In this document: positions 32,440 to 41,402 of the stretch, in pieces
How the letters are laid out: each line of letters opens with the position of its first letter
How positions within the stretch are numbered: the stretch's first letter is position 1
From: Hyphomicrobium sp. CS1GBMeth3
GTDB lineage: Bacteria > Pseudomonadota > Alphaproteobacteria > Rhizobiales > Hyphomicrobiaceae
Assembly (NCBI RefSeq): GCF_900117455.1
Contig: NZ_FPHO01000003.1
Coordinates: 186,001 to 250,000, forward strand
DNA length: 64,000 nucleotides
Direction: 5' to 3'
The notes under the pieces: model-generated
Database searches by the model: none
The model's input: the letters and a program-made list of their open reading frames with translations, nothing else
Told to the model about the DNA's origin: nothing
Translations under genes and position numbers: made by a program

Positions 32440-34011
32440 ATGAACGAACGCCACCCTCAAGATCTTGCCGAGCCCGAGCGCGCGGCGGCGGAGCTGGTCG
32501 CGTTTCTGACCGACCCGGCCTCCTACCCGGATCACCCGGAGCGGATCGAGACCATCGAAACGCACGCCGCCGTGGTCGTGCTCGCGGGCGACAAGGCTTA
32601 CAAGGTCAAGAAGCGCGTCAAGCTGCCCTTCCTGGACTTCACCACGCTGGCCGAGCGCCAGCGCGCGCTTGCTCGCGAACTCGAGCTCAACCGCGACCAG
32701 GCGCCGGAGATCTACATCGGCCTCACGGCCATTGGCCGCCGGCCCGACGGCAAGCTCGCCTTTGATGAAGGCACCCCCGTCGACGCCGCGCTGGTCATGC
32801 ATCGCTTCGAACAGGACCAGCTCCTGGCCCACGTCGCGGAGCAGGGGCCCCTGCCGCGGGAAACCGCCCGCGCGCTCGCTGAGATGACCGCGCGCTACCA
32901 TCACGCAGCGCCACTGGTCATGGGGATCTCAGGCGCCGCTCTCGTGCACGACACCGTTGCCAACCTCGCCGCGTCCCTCGTCCAGGCGAGCCCGGAGCAA
33001 ACGAAGCAGCTCACCGACGCGTTTCGCCGCCTGAGCCTTGCAGAGGTCGAGCGTCTCGCGCCGTTGCTCGATGCGCGCAGCCAGGCGGGCCACGTGCGCC
33101 GCTGCCACGGAGATCTGCACCTCGGTAACATCGTTCTGTTGGCGGGCCGAGTCATCCCATTCGACGCGCTCGAATTCGACGAGCGCCTTGCCACCATCGA
33201 CGTCCTCTACGACTTGGCCTTTCTGTTGATGGATCTCGACGTGCGCGGCGACCGGGCCGCCGCCAACATCGTGCTCAACACCTACGTCGGCGCCGAGCCG
33301 ACCGGCGGCGAGATCGATGGACTGGCCGCCCTCCCGCTCTTTCTCGCGACACGCGCCGCCATCCGCGGCCTCGTGGCTCTCGAAAGCGCGCGCCAGAAAT
33401 CCCACGGCGAGACCACAGCGCACATCGCGCGCGCCGTGTCCTACCTTAGCGCCGCCAACCGCTATTTGACGCCCGCGAGACCGACCTTGATCGCCATCGG
33501 CGGTCTCTCCGGCACCGGCAAATCAACCCTCGCAGCACGTCTCGCCCCGGACCTCGAGCCACCGCCTGGCGCACTCGTGCTGCGCACGGACGTCGAGCGC
33601 AAACGCATGTTCGCCAAGCCCGAGACCGAACGACTTTCGCCTGAGCATTACTCCGAGCAGGTCTCCGACCGCGTGTACGGGACGCTCTACAAGAAGGCGG
33701 AGCACGCCCTCGCCGCCGGCCACAGCATCATCTTCGACGGCGTGTCCGTGAAATCGCAGGAGCGCGACAGCATCGCCGCCATCGCGTCGACGACAGGTGC
33801 CCGCTTCGCGGGGCTATGGCTGGAGGCCTCGCTCGAGACGCAAATCGCCCGCGTCGAAGCCCGCAAGGGCGACGCCTCGGACTCCGACGCCGCCGTCGTG
33901 CGCGCCCAGGTGGAGCGCGATCCAGGCCCGATCTCGTGGGCGCGGATCGACGCCGGGCAAACGCTCGAGCACACGTTCGAGCAGGCACGACGCGCCCTCG
34001 CGGGGCAATAG
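32440..34011 (+). CDS. Fused aminoglycoside phosphotransferase-like / P-loop kinase protein
   Basis: A 523-residue two-domain protein. Residues about 1-330 resemble an APH-type kinase: AVVVLAGDKAYKVKKRVKLP (Lys), RRCHGDLHLGNIVLLAG and IPFDALEFDE. Residues about 345-523 form a P-loop kinase of the zeta toxin/AAA_33 kind with GGLSGTGKSTLA, RTDVERKRM and SIIFDGVSVKSQERD. The start at 32440 (MNERHPQDL) is preferred; GTG at 32392 is the alternative. It follows the ALDH gene by 66 bases. The family is widespread and uncharacterised; the substrate is unknown. Confidence 0.82.
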   Translation: MNERHPQDLAEPERAAAELVAFLTDPASYPDHPERIETIETHAAVVVLAGDKAYKVKKRVKLPFLDFTTLAERQRALARELELNRDQAPEIYIGLTAIGRRPDGKLAFDEGTPVDAALVMHRFEQDQLLAHVAEQGPLPRETARALAEMTARYHHAAPLVMGISGAALVHDTVANLAASLVQASPEQTKQLTDAFRRLSLAEVERLAPLLDARSQAGHVRRCHGDLHLGNIVLLAGRVIPFDALEFDERLATIDVLYDLAFLLMDLDVRGDRAAANIVLNTYVGAEPTGGEIDGLAALPLFLATRAAIRGLVALESARQKSHGETTAHIARAVSYLSAANRYLTPARPTLIAIGGLSGTGKSTLAARLAPDLEPPPGALVLRTDVERKRMFAKPETERLSPEHYSEQVSDRVYGTLYKKAEHALAAGHSIIFDGVSVKSQERDSIAAIASTTGARFAGLWLEASLETQIARVEARKGDASDSDAAVVRAQVERDPGPISWARIDAGQTLEHTFEQARRALAGQ

Positions 34012-34031
34012 CTGAGCCAATAAAAACGCCC

Positions 34032-35372
34032 TCACGCCGCCTTGTCGGAGACGACGCTCTGCGCGGTTCTCTTGAGCTCCTCGGCCTGCGCACCCAGCCG
34101 CTTTGCTGCCGCCAGCATCTGCGCCGCGGCCGACCCGGTCGACTCCGCCGAGTTGGAAAGCCCCACCGCGTTGGAGGCAACGTCGGCTGTTCCGCGCGCC
34201 GCTTCCTGCACGTTACGCGCGATCTCGACCGTTGCCGCGCCCTGCTCCTCCACCGCCGCCGCAATGGTGTTCGCTATCTGGTCGATGGATTCGATGATAT
34301 CGCCGATGCTGCCGATCGACCCCACGGCGTCTGCGGTCGATCCCTGGATGGCATAGATCTGCGATCCGATCTCAGCTGTGGCTTTCGCCGTCTGGTTGGC
34401 GAGCGACTTCACCTCCTGCGCAACCACCGCAAAGCCCTTACCGGCCTCGCCGGCGCGGGCGGCCTCAATCGTGGCGTTGAGCGCCAAGAGGTTCGTCTGC
34501 CGCGCGATGTTGCTGATCAACTCCACCACGTCGCCTATGGTCTGCGAGGCTTGAGACAGGCTGCGCACCTTGTCGGAGGCGTTGTCCGCAGTCGAAACCG
34601 CGCGCCCCGCGATCTCGGTCGAGCCCGCGACCTGCCGCGAAATCTCCTTCACGGATGCCGAAAGCTCGTCCGCCGCGGCGGCCACGGTGCGCACGTTGGC
34701 GGAGGCCTGCTCGGCGGCGGAGGCAACGGCGGCCGTCTGGTCCGTGGCCGAGCGCGCCGCGGTCGAAACCGCCTCGGCAGCACGTTCCAGCTCCGCAGCC
34801 GTCTGCGCGACGTCACCCGCCATCGCCACGACCGATCCCGCGAGCGTGTTTAGCTCGCGCCGCCCAGCCTCGAGATACACGGAAATGGCGAGATCCATAT
34901 CGAGCATCGCGGCCTTCAGCACGGCGCTCTGCAACTGAACCCTGCGATCTGTCGGGGCTGCCTTGTTTTTCCAATCCGAGCCAACCGCCGCCTGCGGCAT
35001 TCTGAGTGCGATCGCCTGCAGGAGACCATTGAGCAGCGCATTATAGCCGCCAATGTACCAGCGCGGATCGAGCCCGATGCGATGGTGCGTTTCGCCGTTC
35101 CGCTTGATCGAGGCTTCGTATGTCCCGTCGAATTTTGCATCGAGAATCGTCTGCCAGTGGCGCAGCTGCGCATCCCGCGCGCCCATCATCATGTCGCGGC
35201 TTTTGAAGAACGCTGCCGTCTCCGTAAACTTGGTGAGGTGTTCGTAAAAGGCGTCGAGAACACCGGGCAACTCTGCGGCGAGGAACCCCTTGTACTCTCT
35301 GAGTAGGCACCGAGTGTCCTCATCAATCTGATTAAATACAAGTCGGGCCCCAATCGAGCTATTTGAGTTCAC
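34032..35372 (-). CDS. Globin-coupled (HemAT-like) methyl-accepting chemotaxis protein
   Basis: A 446-residue soluble chemoreceptor. The N-terminal 170 residues form a globin-coupled sensor domain; the proximal haem His is most likely His-96 in [17 protein letters not shown], the motif used by HemAT. A coiled coil follows, then the signalling tip with [20 protein letters not shown] and [19 protein letters not shown]. No membrane segment, so it senses oxygen or another gas in the cytoplasm. The start is a GTG at 35372, with GGGAGAAGG upstream. No other chemotaxis gene is nearby. Confidence 0.92.
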   Translation of the reverse strand: MNSNSSIGARLVFNQIDEDTRCLLREYKGFLAAELPGVLDAFYEHLTKFTETAAFFKSRDMMMGARDAQLRHWQTILDAKFDGTYEASIKRNGETHHRIGLDPRWYIGGYNALLNGLLQAIALRMPQAAVGSDWKNKAAPTDRRVQLQSAVLKAAMLDMDLAISVYLEAGRRELNTLAGSVVAMAGDVAQTAAELERAAEAVSTAARSATDQTAAVASAAEQASANVRTVAAAADELSASVKEISRQVAGSTEIAGRAVSTADNASDKVRSLSQASQTIGDVVELISNIARQTNLLALNATIEAARAGEAGKGFAVVAQEVKSLANQTAKATAEIGSQIYAIQGSTADAVGSIGSIGDIIESIDQIANTIAAAVEEQGAATVEIARNVQEAARGTADVASNAVGLSNSAESTGSAAAQMLAAAKRLGAQAEELKRTAQSVVSDKAA

Positions 35373-35720
35373 GTCACCTTCTCCCAGTCCAATCCGGATC
35401 GCCTCAAGGCCGCCCGCATTTCAGAAATGGACAAACGGAGTAAAGATAAGAACCGGCCCCGCCATCACATTCAGATGTCACGCAAAAACATTATACTGAC
35501 GCCGGCCATGAAGATTTTTACCAGCCAAGTCTGAGGCTTGGCACACCTAGGTAGCGGGAAGCAGCATTCGTGTGAGTCGAGAGAAAAAACAAGTCAAACG
35601 AGCATGCGATGCGGCTTCGCGCCAAGCGAAGAAATAAAAAACACAATTCAGAAATTAGGAACCCAAAAGAATACGGCTTTCGGTGGTTGATTGCATTGAT
35701 CGCAATCAACTCCGCCTGCA
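35373..35720. other. Intergenic region without recognised gene
   Basis: About 350 bases, visibly more AT-rich than the flanks, lie between the chemoreceptor start and the egtD stop. No conserved protein frame, RNA gene or strong hairpin was recognised. It should contain the chemoreceptor promoter and the 3' end of the egt transcript. Confidence 0.6.
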
Positions 35721-36710
35721 TTAATCCGGCGCCTTCGGCATCGCCACAAGCTCATGCACGCTGAACTGCTGCTCTTTATCTGTCCAAACGCGAGTAGCAT
35801 GCCAGCCGGCCGCACGCGCGCCATCGCGAAACTGCTCGATCGCGTACTTGTAAGAGTTCTCCGTGTGGATGCTATCGCCCGCCTCAAGGCGGAAATGGCG
35901 GCCGGCAACGCGAATATCCTGCGCTACCCAACTGACCAGATGCATCTCGATGCGCCCTTCGCTCGAATTATAAAGCGCCTCGTGGCGGAACGTCGCGAGA
36001 TCGATGCTCCCGCCCAACTCCCGATTGATGCGCGCCAACAGATTGAGGTTGAAGGCCGCCGTCACGCCAAAGCGATCATTGTATGCAGCGACCAGCTGCT
36101 GCACATCCTTCTTGAGATCGACACCGACGATGAGACGGCTGTCTGCTCCGAGCGATCGAGCAAATCCGCTCAACAGTTCGACAGCGTTCGCAGGGCTCAG
36201 GTTCCCGATCGTCGACCCGGGAAAGAACCCGAGCTTCGGCCGCCTCACCAGATCGGCAGGAAATCGGATCGGGCGCGAGAAGTCTCCGACGATCGGCCTC
36301 ACGTCGAGTTCCGGAAAACGTCGGACAAGCCGGTGGCCTGCATCTGCCAACGCCGCCTCCGAAACGTCGATTGGCACATAAGCCATGCCGGCCGGAGCCG
36401 CAGCGAGCAGGATCTCGGTCTTGAGGCTAGAGCCGGATCCGAACTCGACCAGCACGCCGTGGGAGGGAAGCCCGTCGACCATCTCGGTCGCGTGCGCATC
36501 GAGGATCGCCGTCTCCGTCCGTGTCAGGTAGTACTCCGGCAGCCGCGTGATCATTTCGAACAGCACGCTACCACGCGCGTCATAGAAGAACCGGGACGGC
36601 AGCGATTTCGGCTTCTGAGAAAGCCCGTGCACGACAGCAGCGGCGAACTCACTCTCCCCGCTTTCGCGATCGCGCACGAGATTCGAGATTGCAACCGCTC
36701 CGGCGCGCAT
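35721..36710 (-). CDS. egtD: L-histidine N-alpha-methyltransferase EgtD
   Basis: A 329-residue SAM-dependent methyltransferase that makes hercynine from histidine. Family motifs: QKPKSLPSRFFYDARGSVLF, LPEYYLTRTETAIL, LVEFGSGSSLKTEILL (SAM loop), YVPIDVSEAAL, LGFFPGSTIGNL and HTENSYKYAIEQF near the C-terminus. The ATG at 36710 overlaps the egtB stop (TGATG), so the two are translated together; the open frame to 36815 lies inside egtB. With EgtB it forms the core of ergothioneine synthesis, an antioxidant pathway. Confidence 0.94.
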   Translation of the reverse strand: MRAGAVAISNLVRDRESGESEFAAAVVHGLSQKPKSLPSRFFYDARGSVLFEMITRLPEYYLTRTETAILDAHATEMVDGLPSHGVLVEFGSGSSLKTEILLAAAPAGMAYVPIDVSEAALADAGHRLVRRFPELDVRPIVGDFSRPIRFPADLVRRPKLGFFPGSTIGNLSPANAVELLSGFARSLGADSRLIVGVDLKKDVQQLVAAYNDRFGVTAAFNLNLLARINRELGGSIDLATFRHEALYNSSEGRIEMHLVSWVAQDIRVAGRHFRLEAGDSIHTENSYKYAIEQFRDGARAAGWHATRVWTDKEQQFSVHELVAMPKAPD

Positions 36711-38047
36711 CAGACCGCCTCCGCGGCGAGCCGCACGCCGGCAAACTGCCAGCGCTGGTGCGGATAGAAGAAGTTGCGATACGTCGCGCGCGAGTGCCCA
36801 TCCGGGGTAACGCAACAGGCTCCGCGCAGCACCTGCTGGCTAACCATGAACTTGCCGTTGTACTCGCCGATGGCGCCCTCGGGAGGCCGGTACCCCGGGT
36901 ATGGCAGATAGGCGCTTTGCGTCCACTCCCACACATCGCCGAACATCTGTCGCGGCGCATCCGGCACGCTCCGCGCGGCCGGCCGCGACCGCAACGCATG
37001 CGTTCCGAGCGTATTGCCGGTAACGGCGAGGCCGAACGCCGCGATCTCCCACTCGAACTCCGTCGGCAGCCGCTGACCGGCCCAGCGCGCAAACGCATCC
37101 GCCTCGAAATAGGAGACGTGGCACACCGGCGCCTCGGGCTCGACCGGCATAAGCCCCTCGAGCGTCATCATGTGCCAGTCTCCGTCGCGGTTCTCCCAAT
37201 AGAGCGGGCTCTGCCAGCCCTCGCGACTGACCGTCGCCCAGCCGTCGGCGAGCCATAGCGACGCCGTGCGATAGCCGCCATCGGCCATGAACGCGAGCCA
37301 CTCGCCGTTCGTGACCAGCCGATCCGCATTGCGGAACGGTTGTACCAGCACCTCGTGCCGTGGCGCTTCATTGTCCCACGCGAAGCCGCGTCCGTCGTGG
37401 CCGACCTCGAACACGCCGCCCGGATGGTCGATCCACGCAACCTCGTCAGAGGAGCGGCTGCCTGCCGTACCGATATCCGCCGTTCTGGACCGCGGCCGAT
37501 AGGCAGGGCGCAGCGGATTGGCCGCAAAGAGCGCAAGAATGTCGGTAAGCAGAAGCTCCTGATGCTGCTGCTCGTGATTGATGCCGATCTCGACCAGCCG
37601 GGCGGGCTCACCATCCGGCTCCAGCCCGCACCGGACCAGACGCTCGAGCTCCTCATCGACGTGTGCGCGATAGTCGAGCACGCGCCCTGCAGAAGGCCGG
37701 GTCAGAAGCCCTCGTGCCGGACGCGGATGGCGCTCGCCCTGGCTCTCGTAATAGGAGTTGAAACAGTAGTTGAAGGTCTCGTCGAACAGACGGTAGCCCG
37801 GCAGATGCGGCTTCAGAACGAAGGTCTCGAAAAACCACGTGACGTGCGCGAGATGCCATTTGGTGGGGCTGGCGTCGGGCATGGCCTGCACGGTCATGTC
37901 CTCCGCGCTGAGCGGCCGGATGAGCTCGAGCGACAGCTTGCGCGTGGCAAAGAGCCGGCTTGCAGGATCGTCAGCAGGAGTTGGCGCCGGGACGACGCCA
38001 GAAACACGACGGCCTGGGCGCAATTCTGCTTGAGGGGCGAGGCGCAT
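36710..38047 (-). CDS. egtB: Ergothioneine biosynthesis sulfoxide synthase EgtB
   Basis: A 445-residue non-haem iron enzyme that joins hercynine to a thiol. The DinB-like N-terminal domain has SPTKWHLAHVTWFFETFVL and GINHEQQHQELLLTD, giving the three-His iron site. The C-terminal FGE-sulfatase domain has FAWDNEAPRHEV, LPTEFEWEIAAFG, MFGDVWEWTQSAY and VLRGACCVTP. The ATG at 38047 lies only about 3 bases after the predicted EcfG transcription start, so the mRNA may be leaderless, or translation may start at a GTG about 15 codons in. Confidence 0.94.
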   Translation of the reverse strand: MRLAPQAELRPGRRVSGVVPAPTPADDPASRLFATRKLSLELIRPLSAEDMTVQAMPDASPTKWHLAHVTWFFETFVLKPHLPGYRLFDETFNYCFNSYYESQGERHPRPARGLLTRPSAGRVLDYRAHVDEELERLVRCGLEPDGEPARLVEIGINHEQQHQELLLTDILALFAANPLRPAYRPRSRTADIGTAGSRSSDEVAWIDHPGGVFEVGHDGRGFAWDNEAPRHEVLVQPFRNADRLVTNGEWLAFMADGGYRTASLWLADGWATVSREGWQSPLYWENRDGDWHMMTLEGLMPVEPEAPVCHVSYFEADAFARWAGQRLPTEFEWEIAAFGLAVTGNTLGTHALRSRPAARSVPDAPRQMFGDVWEWTQSAYLPYPGYRPPEGAIGEYNGKFMVSQQVLRGACCVTPDGHSRATYRNFFYPHQRWQFAGVRLAAEAV

Positions 38048-38055
38048 GACGCCTC

Positions 38056-38081
38056 AACGTTGAGACGCCAGAATGGGTTCC
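38056..38081 (-). promoter_or_regulatory. EcfG-type promoter of egtB-egtD
   Basis: GGAAC (38081-38077) and CGTT (38059-38056) on the minus strand are exactly 17 bases apart, the same spacing as at phyR and nepR. It would place ergothioneine synthesis under the general stress sigma factor. Confidence 0.65.
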
Positions 38082-38084
38082 GTT

Positions 38085-38125
38085 ACAGCACAGGCCGGAT
38101 CGGGGATCCGGCCTGTGCTGTTTTT
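38085..38125 (+). terminator. Long perfect hairpin with U-run on the plus strand
   Basis: ACAGCACAGGCCGGATC (38085-38101) and GATCCGGCCTGTGCTGT (38105-38121) form a 17-bp perfect stem with a GGG loop, followed by TTTT on the plus strand. The flanking genes are both on the minus strand; read that way the hairpin has no U-run. It lies between the efflux gene stop and the egtB promoter. Confidence 0.75.
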
Positions 38126-38144
38126 CGAAATCTGTGTGCGCTGC

Positions 38145-41100
38145 CTACTCGGCTGGAGTGGGGGCCTGGTGCTCCTTTGCGGCAGGGCGCCGCCGCGCGA
38201 AGAGCTCTCCCAGCCACCGGCAGACCACATAGAAGACCGGCGTGAAGATGAGGCCGAACACCGTGACGCCGATCATGCCGGCGAACACGGCCGTTCCCAG
38301 CGCCTGGCGCAGCTCCGCGCCCGCGCCGACCGCCCAAACCAGCGGGACCACGCCGAGGATGAAGGCCAGCGATGTCATCAGAATCGGCCGCATTCTGAGC
38401 CGTGCCGCTTCCTTGGCTGCCTCGAACCTGTTCTTGCCCTGATGCTCGAGCTGGGCCGCGAACTCGACGATCAGAATGGCGTTCTTCGCGGCCAGACCTA
38501 TGAGCACGATGAAGCCCACCTGGGTCAGAATGTTGTTGTCCATGCCGCGCATGATAACGCCGACGATCGAGGCCACGAGACACATCGGCACGATGAGGAT
38601 CACCGCCATCGGCAACGTCAAACTCTCGTATTGTGCAGCCAGAACCAGGAACACGAACACGACGCCCAACGCGAACGCGAAGGCCGCTGTGTTGCCGGCT
38701 CGGATCTGCTGATAGGCGAGCTCGGTCCACTCGAAGCCGAAGCCTTGCGGCAACGTCTCGGCCGCGATCTGCTCCATGAGCTGGATGGCCTGCCCCTGCG
38801 AGTAGCCCGGCGCTGCCGAGCCGTCGAGCTCGGCAGCCGGATAGAGATTGTAGCGCGGCACGCGCGAAGGCGAAGAGATGTCGCGCACGGTCGTGAACGT
38901 GCCGAGCGGAACCGGGTCGCCGGCTGCATTCCGCACGCGGATCTTGAGCACATCCTTGGTATTGGCGCGGAAGTCGCCGTCGGCCTGCGCCGTGACGCGG
39001 AAGGTGCGTCCGAGCAGGTTGAAGTCGTTGACATACGCCGAGCCGAGATAGGTCTGCAAAGCTGCAAAGACGTCGGCCACGTTGACACCCAGCATCTCCG
39101 CCTTGACGCGATCGATGTCGAGATAAAGCTGCGGCGTCGCGTTCTCAAACAGCGAGTAGACCTGCATCAGACCTGGTGTCTGGTTCGCCCGCTGCATCAT
39201 GGCCATGACCACCTGTTGCAGGGCCGCAGGTCCTGCACCCGCACGATCCTGGATCATCATACGGAAACCGCCGGCACTACCGATGCCGCGAACGGGCGGC
39301 GGCGGCACGACGAGAACCTGTGCATCCTGGATCGTCGAGAACTTGGCGAGTAGCGCCTGCTGGATCGCCTGCGCGGATTGGTTCGGATCTCTGGCGCGCT
39401 CCTCGAACGGCTTCAGAACCACGAACACAGCGCCGGCGTTCGGCGCGTTGGTACGCGTGGCACCCGAGAAGCCGACGATATTCACGGCGTGCGCTACGCC
39501 CGGCACCTCGAGCGCGAGTTCGACAGCGCGCCTGTTGACCTCGTTGGTGCGCGCGAGCGACGCCGCAGGGGGAAGCTGCGTCACCGTGATGAGATAGCCG
39601 CCGTCGACACCGGGGATGAAGCCGACGGGCGTCTTGCGGAACTCGTTCAAGCCGAATGCAAGAACGCCCACGTAAACGACGAGCACGACCACCGCCAGGC
39701 GAACCAGTCGGCCCACCATCCAGGCGTAGCCGACGGCCATCTTGTCGAAGCTCCAGTTGAACGCCCGGAAGAATGCGTGCACCGGCCACATCAGGAGCCC
39801 GCCGCTCTTGTGCTCCCCCGCGGCGTGCGGCTTGAGCAGCATCGCGCAAAGAGCCGGCGACAGGGTCAGGGACACGAGCAGCGAGATCGCCGTCGCGCCG
39901 GCGATGGTCAACGCGAACTGCTGATAGAACTGCCCGGAGATGCCGGTGATGAAGGCCGACGGAACGAACACGGCAGAGAGCACGAGGGCGATCGCGATCA
40001 GCGCGCCGCCCACCTCCTCCATCGTCGTGTAGGCCGCCTCGCGTGGACTGAGCCCGTTCGCCATGTTTCGTTCGACGTTCTCGACCACGACAATCGCGTC
40101 GTCGACGACGATACCGATCGCGAGCACCAAGCCGAACAGCGACAGGTTGTTGAGAGAAAAGCCGAACATCGCCATCAGGAAGAAGGTGCCGATGAGCGAC
40201 ACCGGGATAGCCACGATGGGGATGATGGCCGCGCGCCAAGTCTGCAGGAACAGGATCACGACAAGCACGACGAGCACGACCGCTTCCAGGATCGTATGCA
40301 CGACGGCGTCGACGGACTGTTGAATGAACTCGGTCGGGTTGTAGATGATCGCGTATTCGAGGCCGGACGGAAAGCTTTTCGAGAGCTCTGCCATCGCGGC
40401 TTTGATGCGCTCCGCGGTGTCCATGGCGTTCGAGCCCGGCAGCTGGAACACACCGAGACCGATGGCTGGGTTCTTATCCAGGTACGAGTTCACGCCATAA
40501 TCGAGCGCCGCGAGCTCCACCCGCGCCACGTCCTTGAGGCGCACCACGGCGTCGCCGCTCTGCTTGACAATGATCTCACCGAACTGATCCGGATCGGCAA
40601 GCCTGCCCTGCGTCTGCACCGAGATCTGGAACGCGCCTGGCTGTTCGATCGGCGGCTGGTTGAGAATACCTGCCGCAACCTGCACGTTCTGTCTCTGCAG
40701 CGCCGTCACGACGTCGCCGGACGTCAGCGCAAGAGACTGCAGCTTGTCGGGATCGAGCCACACGCGCATGGAGTAGTCACGGCTGCCGAACACCGTGATC
40801 GAGCCGACGCCGTGAACGCGGCTCAAAACGTCAACGACGTTGACGCTGGCGTAGTTGGAGATGAACAGCGTGTCTCGAGATTGGTCGCGCGACAGCAGAT
40901 GCACGACCATCATCAGGTCAGGCGAGGCTTTGGCCACCGTGACGCCGATGTTGCGCACGTCCGACGGCAGACGCGGCTGCGCGATCGCCACGCGGTTCTG
41001 CACCTGCACCTGCGCGGTATCGAGGTCCGTACCGAGGTCGAAAGTCACTGCGATCGAGAACCGACCGTCACCCGTCGAATTCGACGAGATGTACAGCATG

Positions 41101-41327
41101 TTCTCGACGCCGTTGATCTGCTGTTCAAGCGGAGCAACGACGGTGTTGGCCACAACCTCGGCGCTGGCGCCCGGATACTGTCCGGTGACGTTGACGACCG
41201 GCGGCGCGATTTCCGGATACTGCGCGATCGGCAAGCGCTCGAGCGAAACCCCGCCCACAATAATGAGCACGACTGAGATCACAGCCGCAAAGATCGGCCG
41301 GTCGATGAAGAAGTGCGACATGCGCAT
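38145..41327 (-). CDS. RND multidrug efflux transporter, AcrB/HAE1 type
   Basis: A 1060-residue inner-membrane pump. The start MSHFFIDRPIFAAVISVVLI is the classical first helix. The paired Asp of the proton relay are in GLVLAIGIVVDDAIVVVEN (helix 4); large periplasmic loops and the second repeat (LAFILGVVPLVWAVGAGAEL near the C-terminus) are intact. It exports hydrophobic compounds in a tripartite complex. It is downstream of its adaptor gene on the same strand, with a 75-base gap holding a hairpin. No TolC-type outer-membrane gene is in the window. Confidence 0.95.
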   Translation of the reverse strand: MRMSHFFIDRPIFAAVISVVLIIVGGVSLERLPIAQYPEIAPPVVNVTGQYPGASAEVVANTVVAPLEQQINGVENMLYISSNSTGDGRFSIAVTFDLGTDLDTAQVQVQNRVAIAQPRLPSDVRNIGVTVAKASPDLMMVVHLLSRDQSRDTLFISNYASVNVVDVLSRVHGVGSITVFGSRDYSMRVWLDPDKLQSLALTSGDVVTALQRQNVQVAAGILNQPPIEQPGAFQISVQTQGRLADPDQFGEIIVKQSGDAVVRLKDVARVELAALDYGVNSYLDKNPAIGLGVFQLPGSNAMDTAERIKAAMAELSKSFPSGLEYAIIYNPTEFIQQSVDAVVHTILEAVVLVVLVVILFLQTWRAAIIPIVAIPVSLIGTFFLMAMFGFSLNNLSLFGLVLAIGIVVDDAIVVVENVERNMANGLSPREAAYTTMEEVGGALIAIALVLSAVFVPSAFITGISGQFYQQFALTIAGATAISLLVSLTLSPALCAMLLKPHAAGEHKSGGLLMWPVHAFFRAFNWSFDKMAVGYAWMVGRLVRLAVVVLVVYVGVLAFGLNEFRKTPVGFIPGVDGGYLITVTQLPPAASLARTNEVNRRAVELALEVPGVAHAVNIVGFSGATRTNAPNAGAVFVVLKPFEERARDPNQSAQAIQQALLAKFSTIQDAQVLVVPPPPVRGIGSAGGFRMMIQDRAGAGPAALQQVVMAMMQRANQTPGLMQVYSLFENATPQLYLDIDRVKAEMLGVNVADVFAALQTYLGSAYVNDFNLLGRTFRVTAQADGDFRANTKDVLKIRVRNAAGDPVPLGTFTTVRDISSPSRVPRYNLYPAAELDGSAAPGYSQGQAIQLMEQIAAETLPQGFGFEWTELAYQQIRAGNTAAFAFALGVVFVFLVLAAQYESLTLPMAVILIVPMCLVASIVGVIMRGMDNNILTQVGFIVLIGLAAKNAILIVEFAAQLEHQGKNRFEAAKEAARLRMRPILMTSLAFILGVVPLVWAVGAGAELRQALGTAVFAGMIGVTVFGLIFTPVFYVVCRWLGELFARRRPAAKEHQAPTPAE

Positions 41328-41353
41328 GGAATTTTGTCCTGCAGCCTGGGTCT

Positions 41354-41388
41354 CTTACGCGGCGGAACCGGCCGGCCCGCCGCGTAAG
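41354..41388. terminator. Hairpin between adaptor and pump genes
   Basis: CTTACGCGGCGG (41354-41365) pairs perfectly with CCGCCGCGTAAG (41377-41388). No U-run follows, so it may reduce read-through or protect the adaptor mRNA rather than fully terminate. Confidence 0.55.
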
Positions 41389-41402
41389 CACCGAAAAGGA
41401 TG

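Noticed and set aside
39378..41276. 632-codon open frame on the plus strand
   Set aside because: It mirrors the RND pump gene; the protein is His/Arg/Asp-rich with no recognisable fold.
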